64,000 nt of DNA, taken from the NCBI RefSeq assembly GCF_011759385.1, contig NZ_JAARLY010000012.1, forward strand, positions 1-64,000. The letters run 5' to 3'. The notes under the pieces were generated by a model, which was not told where the DNA came from, ran no database searches, and saw only the letters and a program-made list of their open reading frames with translations. A program made the translations under genes and the position numbers. This document shows, in pieces, positions 58,061-64,000 of this stretch (within the stretch, counting starts at the first letter, position 1; each line of letters begins with the position of its first letter). The stretch is from Oleiagrimonas sp. C23AA. Its GTDB lineage: Bacteria; Pseudomonadota; Gammaproteobacteria; Xanthomonadales; Rhodanobacteraceae.

Positions 58061-59365
58061 TCAGTGCCAATCGCGAAGCCAGCGCGCCAGCACCGCCGTT
58101 TCGGCGCGCATCGGCTCGGCGTGCGCGGGGCGCGCCAGCAGCGCGTCCAGGCTGGCAGGCACCGGCACCGGTTGCCCGCTGAATTGGCCAACGATGCGCT
58201 CGAACTTGGCCGGATGCGCCGTGGCTGCCAGCGCCCAGTCGCGTGTGTCGCCCGCGGCGCTCAGGTCCTGCCAGGCGGCAATGGCGCAAGCGGTGTGCGG
58301 ACACACTTGTCGACCGTAACGCTGGGCAACAAGGCTGATGGTTTGGCGGATGCGTGCGTCATCAATGCGGCTGGCCGAGAGCGTGGCGCGTAGCGCGGCG
58401 TCATCGGGCATCAGCCAGCGCAGGCGCTCCATGTTGCTGGGCGCGCCCACGTCCATGGCGTTGGCCAATGTGGCGACGCTGGTGCGTGGCGCGTAGTCGG
58501 CGCCAGCCAGAAATTCAACGATGACGTCATTGGCGTTGCAGGCCAGGTGCACGCGATCGATCGGCAGCCCCATGGCGCGCACCAGCAGCGCGGCCAACGC
58601 GTTGCCCAGGTTGCCGGTGGGCACGACGAAACTCAAGGGGTGGCCGTGTGCGCGTTGCCAGGCCAACGCGTGATGCGCGTAATAGCTCATCTGCGGCAGC
58701 AGTCGGCCCAGGCTGATGGAGTTGGCCGAGCTCATCGGCACGTGTGCCTGCAGCTGGGTGTCGCCCAGTGCGGCTTTCACCATGTGTTGGCAGTCGTCAA
58801 AGCTGCCAGCCACCCGTAGCGCACGGACGTTGTCGCCAAAGCAACCCAGCTGATGCGCCTGGCGCGGTGACACGCGACCGTCCGGATACAGCACCGCCAC
58901 ACGCAGACGCGGCACCTGGTGGAAGGCGGCCGCCACTGCTGCGCCGGTGTCGCCGGAGGTGGCCACAAGAATCGTCAGCGGCGTGTCGGCATCGGCGCGC
59001 AGGCGTTTCAGGCACGCGGCCAGAAAGCGCGCACCCACGTCCTTGAAGGCGGCGGTGGGGCCGTGGAACAGCTCCATCAGCTGCGTACCGCTGTCGCCCA
59101 GCGGCCGCAGCGGGACCGGGAAATCCAGCGCCTCGGCGCAGATGGCGTGAAGATCCGGCGCCAGCGCATCGCCCTCGAAGAAGGGTTGGAGCAGGGTCGC
59201 CGCCGTGTCGGCCAAAGTTCCTTGAGCGAATTCCTCCCTGTGCAGTGACGGCAGCGCCGCGGGCACGTAGAGGCCGCCATCGGGTGCCAGCCCGGCGGCG
59301 ATGGCTTGGCTCAAGCTCGCCGCCGGCGCCTGGCCGCGGGTGCTGACATAAGAAGCTGCGCTCAT
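58061..59365 (-). CDS. thrC: Threonine synthase
   Basis: 434 aa. The PLP Lys is in [35 protein letters not shown] at the start, [15 protein letters not shown] and [14 protein letters not shown] are typical of the ThrC family. It converts phosphohomoserine to threonine. Its ATG overlaps the thrB stop (ATGA), the last gene of the thr operon. Confidence 0.97.
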   Translation of the reverse strand: MSAASYVSTRGQAPAASLSQAIAAGLAPDGGLYVPAALPSLHREEFAQGTLADTAATLLQPFFEGDALAPDLHAICAEALDFPVPLRPLGDSGTQLMELFHGPTAAFKDVGARFLAACLKRLRADADTPLTILVATSGDTGAAVAAAFHQVPRLRVAVLYPDGRVSPRQAHQLGCFGDNVRALRVAGSFDDCQHMVKAALGDTQLQAHVPMSSANSISLGRLLPQMSYYAHHALAWQRAHGHPLSFVVPTGNLGNALAALLVRAMGLPIDRVHLACNANDVIVEFLAGADYAPRTSVATLANAMDVGAPSNMERLRWLMPDDAALRATLSASRIDDARIRQTISLVAQRYGRQVCPHTACAIAAWQDLSAAGDTRDWALAATAHPAKFERIVGQFSGQPVPVPASLDALLARPAHAEPMRAETAVLARWLRDWH

Positions 59366-60363
59366 GCGGCGGTATCCAAAACACGGGCACGGGCGGCAGG
59401 GCCGGCCACGGGCGAGACAAAGCTGTCGGCATCGAGACCGGCGTCGGCGAAGGCCTGGGTCATGTCGGCGACCGCCGAGGCTGCGCCGTCGCGGCTTTCA
59501 AACCAGCCGAACACGCTGGGCCCACCGCCGGAGATACTGGCGCCGAGCGCACCGTGGTCCAGTGCCGCCTGCTTGACCCTGGCAAAGCCGGGGATCAGGA
59601 CCTGACGGCGCGGCTCCACCAGCACGTCGGCCAGGCCGGCACGCACCAGCGAGGCATCGCCACGAAAACAGCCGGCCAGCACCAGCGACAGATTGGCGCT
59701 CTGGGCGACAAAGGCCGACAGCGGATAGTCACCGGCCAGCGCGGCGCGCGCGGCGCGTGTTTCCACGGCCAAGTGCGGATGCACCACGGCGCAGTGCCAG
59801 TGTGCCGGCACCGGAATCGACAGCAGCCGGTCGGCCGTGGTCAGAGCCAGCCCGCCCAACAGCATCGGGCCGACGTTGTCGCCGTGGCGCCCGCCGCTGG
59901 CCACCGCTTCGCCATCCAGCGCAAACGGGTACAGCGCATGCACATCCAGTGGCGCGTCCAGCAGGGCATTGGCGGCGACCAGTGCGGCCACGCACGAGGC
60001 GGCCGAGCCACCCATGCCCGAACCCAGCGCGATGCCCTTGTGCAGGCTAAGTTCGAAGCCGTGCGCCAACCCCAGCGCGCGGCGCAATGCCAGCAAGGCC
60101 ATGCCGGCGGTGTTGCGCTCGGCTTGCATGGGCAGGCTTTGCACGCAGCCATCGATGGCGGCGATGCGCACCGTGGGTTCGCGAATCAGCCGCACGCGGG
60201 CGATGTCCTGCGCGCCTTCGAAGGTGTGCCCCAGGATGTCGAAGCCAATGCCCACGTTGCCGACGCTGGCCGGGGCGCTGGCCTCGGCGACGCGGTGATC
60301 CAGAGTGTCGGGTGAAGCAGGGCGCATGGCGGGGCTCGTGGCAGATCGATTCATGATGTTCAT
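59362..60363 (-). CDS. thrB: Homoserine kinase
   Basis: 333 aa from ATG 60363, which overlaps the stop of the upstream gene (ATGA); ATG 60354 is possible. GHMP kinase: [19 protein letters not shown] near the start, ATP loop [17 protein letters not shown] and C-terminal [15 protein letters not shown]. It phosphorylates homoserine. Tight coupling on both sides (HSD-thrB-thrC) implies a single translation unit. Confidence 0.96.
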   Translation of the reverse strand: MNIMNRSATSPAMRPASPDTLDHRVAEASAPASVGNVGIGFDILGHTFEGAQDIARVRLIREPTVRIAAIDGCVQSLPMQAERNTAGMALLALRRALGLAHGFELSLHKGIALGSGMGGSAASCVAALVAANALLDAPLDVHALYPFALDGEAVASGGRHGDNVGPMLLGGLALTTADRLLSIPVPAHWHCAVVHPHLAVETRAARAALAGDYPLSAFVAQSANLSLVLAGCFRGDASLVRAGLADVLVEPRRQVLIPGFARVKQAALDHGALGASISGGGPSVFGWFESRDGAASAVADMTQAFADAGLDADSFVSPVAGPAARARVLDTAA

Positions 60364-61478
60364 GCGGCGGCCCCCAGGCTGGCGGCCACCCGCAGCAAAT
60401 CGGCGAATACGCCCGCGGCGGTGACCTCGGGTCCGGCGCCCGGCCCCTGGATCACCAGTGGATTGGCGCAGTAACGCTGACTGTGCAAAGCGATGATGTT
60501 ATCGGTCAGGCGTCCGTGTGCGAAAGCGTGATCGGCCGGTAGCGCCTCCAGCGCCACGCGTGCGCCACCCGAGGCATCCAGTCGCCCGACATAGCGCAAC
60601 ACGTGGCCGGCAGCGCGGGCCCGTTCCAGGCGTTGCTGGAGCGGGGCGTCGATCTCATGCAAGTGTGCCAGTGCCTGCTCCAATGGCAGTGCGGCCAGCG
60701 CGGCGGGGACCAGTCCGTCCACCTGTACCTGGTCCAGGCTCAAGTCCCAGCCGGCTTCCCGGGCCAGGATCACCAGCTTGCGCGCCACGTCCATGCCGCC
60801 CAGATCCTCGCGCGGATCGGGTTCGGTGTAGCCGGCGGCGCGCGCCTCGTGCACCAGCGTCGAGAACGGCTGGCTGCCGTCAAAGCGATTGAACAGCCAG
60901 GCCAGCGTGCCGGAAAACAGGCCTTCGATGCAGGTCGGGGTGTCGCCGGTGTCGATCATCTCGCGCAAGGTCTGCACCACTGGCAGGCCGGCGCCGACGG
61001 TGGCCTCGTAGCGCCATTGCGCGCCCGACTGGCGCGCGGCATGAGTGGCCGCATGCCAACGGCGCAGGTCGCCGCTGCCGGTGTGCTTGTTCGGTGTCAC
61101 CACGTGTATTCCCACACCTAACCACTGCGGATAGCGCGCCGCCACCTGGGTGCTGGCAGTGCAATCGACCAGCACCGCGTGATGGTCCTGCGCGCGCATG
61201 TGCTGGCTGAGTGCCTCCAGATCAGTGGCCGACTCGACACCGTTCAGGTGCATGCGGCGGCTGTTGGCCACGGCGCACAGCGGCAAGGCCAGTCCGCGCG
61301 TGGCCAGACGCGGTGCGGCGTCGCGCAATTGCTCGAGCAGCGCCCGGCCGACCTGGCCGGGACCGATCAGGCCGACGGCCAGCGTGCGAACCGGGGACGG
61401 CTGCGGCGCCGGCAAATGGGCCGAGCCGACGCCAAGCGCGTCCAGCGAGGGGTCGAACAATAGCGACGAGCGTTTCAC
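60360..61478 (-). CDS. Homoserine dehydrogenase, stand-alone version of the ThrA C-terminal domain
   Basis: 372 aa from GTG 61478 with a strong AGGAGG site. NAD(P) loop [16 protein letters not shown] (about 37-52), [11 protein letters not shown], the catalytic-region [33 protein letters not shown] and the end [16 protein letters not shown] are all like the second half of bifunctional aspartokinase-homoserine dehydrogenase I. There is no aspartokinase domain and no ACT domain: upstream are the leader and cpdB. It reduces aspartate semialdehyde to homoserine. The first 30 residues ([19 protein letters not shown]) may be a remnant of the linker of a fused ancestor. Confidence 0.93.
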   Translation of the reverse strand: MKRSSLLFDPSLDALGVGSAHLPAPQPSPVRTLAVGLIGPGQVGRALLEQLRDAAPRLATRGLALPLCAVANSRRMHLNGVESATDLEALSQHMRAQDHHAVLVDCTASTQVAARYPQWLGVGIHVVTPNKHTGSGDLRRWHAATHAARQSGAQWRYEATVGAGLPVVQTLREMIDTGDTPTCIEGLFSGTLAWLFNRFDGSQPFSTLVHEARAAGYTEPDPREDLGGMDVARKLVILAREAGWDLSLDQVQVDGLVPAALAALPLEQALAHLHEIDAPLQQRLERARAAGHVLRYVGRLDASGGARVALEALPADHAFAHGRLTDNIIALHSQRYCANPLVIQGPGAGPEVTAAGVFADLLRVAASLGAAA

Positions 61479-61500
61479 GGGTGCCTCCTGGTCAAAGTGA

Positions 61501-61610
61501 GGCCCCTGCCGCTGCGCTTCGGGGAGAGGATGGTGTTGGCCGGCCCCTTCCCTTGGCGAGGGTGGGGGCCGTGGCGTTGAACCTTATCTGCGCACGAGCT
61601 CCCGACCCCC
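61501..61610 (-). promoter_or_regulatory. Competing RNA stems of the thr leader
   Basis: On the mRNA, GGCCCC at 61570-61565 can pair with GGGGCC at 61547-61542 or at 61506-61501, while its neighbourhood (GGCCCCC) can also pair with GGGGGUC at 61610-61604, inside the last codons of the leader peptide. The arrangement mimics an attenuator, but no stem is followed by a U run, so the output (Rho, translation, or none) is unclear. Confidence 0.45.
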
Positions 61611-61724
61611 GCCGGTAATGGTGGTGGTCGTGGTGGTAATGATCGTGGTCGCCGGCACGCGCGCACTGGCGGTCGTCGGGGACGACAGCAGCAGATGGAT
61701 GGCGCGGGTAGGCATCGGGTTCAT
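61584..61724 (-). CDS. thrL: thr operon leader peptide
   Basis: 46 codons from ATG 61724 (an inner ATG at 61715 is possible). The control region is ATTIITTTTTTITGGG: eight Thr and three Ile codons in twelve, very like the E. coli thrL run and matched to an operon that makes threonine, the precursor of isoleucine. The stop TAA is at 61586-61584, 105 bases before the dehydrogenase GTG. The ATG lies 7 bases after the -10 hexamer, with no ribosome site, so leaderless translation is likely. Confidence 0.88.
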   Translation of the reverse strand: MNPMPTRAIHLLLSSPTTASARVPATTIITTTTTTITGGGRELVRR

Positions 61725-61731
61725 GCCGTCG

Positions 61732-61761
61732 AAGCTAGGCCTTGCATCTGCCTGCTGTCAA
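61732..61761 (-). promoter_or_regulatory. Promoter of the thr operon
   Basis: On the minus strand TTGACA (61761-61756), an 18-base spacer and TAGCTT (61737-61732), followed by CGACGGC and the leader ATG. The predicted start point coincides with that ATG. Confidence 0.65.
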
Positions 61762-61807
61762 GCGCGGGACGTCCAAACGGCCAAACTGGCGACATGACCA
61801 TGGGTTC

Positions 61808-63775
61808 TTAGGGGCGGGATAGGTCGACGCCATAGGTGGCGCTTCCATCATCGTGTGTGTTGAGAAGATAAACTCCGTCCAGGCCGTCCTCATGCGCCAG
61901 TGCCAGCTTGCCTGCGGCGCTGCGGAAGGTCACCGGGCCGCGCAGGGCCAGCGGCACGAACTGCCAGCTGCGTGTCGGCAGGTCCTGGCGGTGCAACCGT
62001 GGGTGCTGGCGCAGCCAGTCGATCAGCACCTCGCGGTTGCTGTCAGGCGCATTGAGCACCGTATGGCTGCCGTCCAGACCGGGGAAGTGTCCACCGCCAC
62101 TGGCACGATAACTGTTGGTAGCGACCAGGAGTGGCTGCGCAGGATCGACCGGCCGGCCATGCCAGCTCAGCTCGACAACACGCTGGCCGGGCCGCTGGCT
62201 GGGGTCGATGCGATAGTGCAGGCCCTCGCCCTGGATCTGATCGAAGTTGTAACCGGGCAGGTGGCTGCCGATCAGCGCCTGCTCAGTGGTGACGGATGGG
62301 TCGATGCGGTTGAAGCGCTCGGCACTGCGTTCCAGCCAGGCTTTCAGCAGCGTGCCGTCGATGCGCACGGCGGCCAGTGTGTTGGGATAAAGGTAAAGGT
62401 CGGCCGCGTTGCGGATGGATAGCTCGCCGGCGGGTACATCGGTGTAATCGCTGGCACCGCCAAAGCCGGTACGGAAGGCCGCCGCCGCCGAAAGCACCGG
62501 TAGTCCCTTCAGATCGGGCCGGTTCTGCGCCACCCAGTGCCGCACATAGTCGTGCTGGGCGGCGTTGATTGCCGCCAGCGCGCTGACATCGCCGAGGTCG
62601 GCAAAGTAGCTGCTCATGCGGAAATCACTGCGCCCGATGGGGGTTTTCACATATGCGATGGCGCCCTCGTGAGCCTGTTGCACCAGCGCCTCGATGGCCG
62701 GGTCGGCCGGCACGCAGTCGTGCTTGCCGGCGCAGATCGGGCGCACCTGGGCGTGCGATCGGTCGCGGTCGACACGCCACTGGTCCTCGCGATAGACCAG
62801 TGCCAGATGCAGTATGCCCAGGTCCCGGCCGAAGTAGCCGCCCATCACCGCCGGCACGCCGCGTACCGTGCCCCGATGGGCATCGACCTGGTCCATGCCG
62901 ACAAATCTCGGCCCTGGAAATTGCGTGTGCTGATGGCCCAGCAGCATGGCGTCGATGCCCTTGACGCCGGCCAGATACCAGCCGGGGTTCTCCATCGACG
63001 TGGTGTATGGCGCGGTGTCCAGGCCACCGTGCAGCATGGCCAGCACCAGGTCGGCATGGGCCGCCTTCAACTGAGGCAGGTACTTTTTGGCTGCCTCCAC
63101 GGCGCCCAGTACGTGCACGCGCCCGTCAAGGTGGCGCTTGTCCCATTGCATGATCGGCGGTGGCGCAAAACCGAGCAGGCCGATGCGCAGCGGCACCCTC
63201 AGAGCCTGCCCCTCGGCGGTATAGGCGACAACGGTACGCTCGAGCACCTTATAGGGTGCATACAGTGGCTGGCCGGTCTGGTTACTGAAGACGTTGGACA
63301 GCACCAGTGGATAGTCCGGACCCTTACCGTGGTGCTCGGGCACATCCTTGACCCTGAATGGCGTGCCGGTGACCTGTGACAGGAATGCCAGGCCGTAGTT
63401 GAACTCGTGATTGCCTATGGTGCCGGCGTCGTAGCCGATGGCATTCATGGCCTGGTAGATGGCCAGCTTCTGGTCGCAGCCGATCGGCTTGATCTGGGCC
63501 TGATAGTCGGCCAGCACCGTACCCTGGATGGTATCGCCGTTGTCCAGCAGCAGCGTGTTGGGCCAGGTACGGCGTGCCTGCGCAATCAGTGTGGCGGTGC
63601 GCGAAAAGCCCACCCGCCGGTCGCGAGCCAGTCGGTAATAGTCATAGCCCAGCACGTTCGTGTGCAGGTCGGTGGTCTCCAGCACCGTCAGTGTGGCCTT
63701 GGTGCCATCCGGGGGTGTGGCCTGGCTGGCCAGGGGCAGGGCGAGCAGCAGGGACATCAGGGGGCGCAGGCGCAT
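61808..63775 (-). CDS. cpdB: 2',3'-cyclic-nucleotide 2'-phosphodiesterase/3'-nucleotidase
   Basis: 655 aa, the usual length. Signal peptide about 1-19 (LLLALPLASQA). Metallophosphatase motifs in order: ETTDLHTNV, DNGDTIQG, GNHEFNYG, AMLHGG and LGHQHTQF. The 5'-nucleotidase C-terminal domain carries AAFRTGFGGASDYTDVPAG and the substrate loop NSYRASGGGHFPG. It acts in the periplasm on 2',3'-cyclic and 3'-nucleotides to scavenge phosphate and nucleosides. It lies 60 bases after the phosphodiesterase gene on the same strand. Confidence 0.94.
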   Translation of the reverse strand: MRLRPLMSLLLALPLASQATPPDGTKATLTVLETTDLHTNVLGYDYYRLARDRRVGFSRTATLIAQARRTWPNTLLLDNGDTIQGTVLADYQAQIKPIGCDQKLAIYQAMNAIGYDAGTIGNHEFNYGLAFLSQVTGTPFRVKDVPEHHGKGPDYPLVLSNVFSNQTGQPLYAPYKVLERTVVAYTAEGQALRVPLRIGLLGFAPPPIMQWDKRHLDGRVHVLGAVEAAKKYLPQLKAAHADLVLAMLHGGLDTAPYTTSMENPGWYLAGVKGIDAMLLGHQHTQFPGPRFVGMDQVDAHRGTVRGVPAVMGGYFGRDLGILHLALVYREDQWRVDRDRSHAQVRPICAGKHDCVPADPAIEALVQQAHEGAIAYVKTPIGRSDFRMSSYFADLGDVSALAAINAAQHDYVRHWVAQNRPDLKGLPVLSAAAAFRTGFGGASDYTDVPAGELSIRNAADLYLYPNTLAAVRIDGTLLKAWLERSAERFNRIDPSVTTEQALIGSHLPGYNFDQIQGEGLHYRIDPSQRPGQRVVELSWHGRPVDPAQPLLVATNSYRASGGGHFPGLDGSHTVLNAPDSNREVLIDWLRQHPRLHRQDLPTRSWQFVPLALRGPVTFRSAAGKLALAHEDGLDGVYLLNTHDDGSATYGVDLSRP

Positions 63776-63835
63776 GGCAAGGCTCGGACGGTGACGTCGA
63801 AGCCGATGGTAGCAACGCGGTGGCGCGTTGGCATG

Positions 63836-64000
63836 TCAGGGCCTGTCGCGTTGCAGCCAGGTATCGACCGCCTGTCGTCCCAGCGCCGGATCGTCGGTGA
63901 AAAAGCCGTCCAGGCCGTCATCCAGAAAGCGTGTGATCTCGGCGATGGCGCCGGCATCGCAGCGCGCGTTGATGTCACCGGGGCCGCGGTGTTCCGGCGG
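63836..64000 (-). CDS. Glycerophosphodiester phosphodiesterase, C-terminal end (truncated by window edge)
   Basis: Only the last 54 codons are in the window. The reading EITRFLDDGLDGFFTDDPAL, then GRQAVDTWL, matches the C-terminus of GDPD enzymes, where DGFFTDxP closes the TIM barrel. The enzyme hydrolyses glycerophosphodiesters to glycerol 3-phosphate and an alcohol. Adjacent to cpdB, it suggests a small phosphodiester-scavenging unit. Confidence 0.85.
   Translation of the reverse strand, partial: PPEHRGPGDINARCDAGAIAEITRFLDDGLDGFFTDDPALGRQAVDTWLQRDRP

Larger units (their letters stand above)
61479..61807 (-). other. Leader region of the thr operon
   Basis: It contains the promoter, leader peptide gene and alternative GC stems, and then the GTG start of the dehydrogenase. 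No other gene is seen. Confidence 0.8.

Overview
The window looks like chromosomal DNA of a high-GC gammaproteobacterium of the Xanthomonadales/Lysobacterales, most likely Rhodanobacteraceae. This is inferred from two Oar-like TonB-dependent receptors in tandem, the bioB/comF divergent pair, the glyQ-glyS pair and the overall gene complement. No species can be named from sequence alone. The window is almost all core metabolism: I see no insertion sequence, prophage, CRISPR array or integron. It opens at the 3' end of an rRNA operon (5S tail plus terminator).

Layout. 1-11 kb: 5S tail, an ExeA-type ATPase followed by a rhomboid protease, a DUF1820 protein, a membrane protein, a glutamine amidotransferase, a GspE/PilB-type ATPase, glyQS and an XRE regulator. 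11-22 kb: a long non-coding stretch with promoter and terminator signals, two paralogous TonB receptors, a YbaY-like lipoprotein and a GDSL-esterase autotransporter. 22-30 kb, minus strand: tex, mnmG, a His/Arg-rich lipoprotein and pepN. 30-37 kb: aldose epimerase, PLP dehydratase, tag, DUF72, then trehalase with an SDR dehydrogenase, and an acyltransferase. 37-42 kb: the biotin operon bioB-bioF-bioH-bioC, divergent from a small membrane protein and comF. 42-45 kb: a PAS chemoreceptor, convergent with ubiA.

45-61.8 kb, minus strand, holds two amino-acid operons. The upstream one is homoserine dehydrogenase-thrB-thrC, preceded by a leader peptide rich in Thr and Ile codons. The next is leuA-ilvE-leuC-leuD-leuB-ilvD-ilvC-ilvG-ilvM-ilvA (then ubiA), preceded by a leader peptide with an alternating Leu/Val run, a strong intrinsic terminator and a competing antiterminator pairing. 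Together they carry homoserine to threonine, threonine to 2-oxobutyrate, and on to isoleucine, valine and leucine. cpdB and the end of a glycerophosphodiester phosphodiesterase gene close the window.

The most interesting observation is that both leader peptides start exactly 7 nt after the -10 hexamer of a promoter with a perfect TTGACA -35. The predicted transcripts would therefore begin at, or within a base of, the leader AUG. That suggests ribosome-mediated attenuation run from leaderless mRNAs. A second item is a promoter-hairpin-terminator cassette with no ORF (11328-11689) in front of the receptor pair, which could be an sRNA or the scar of a lost receptor gene.
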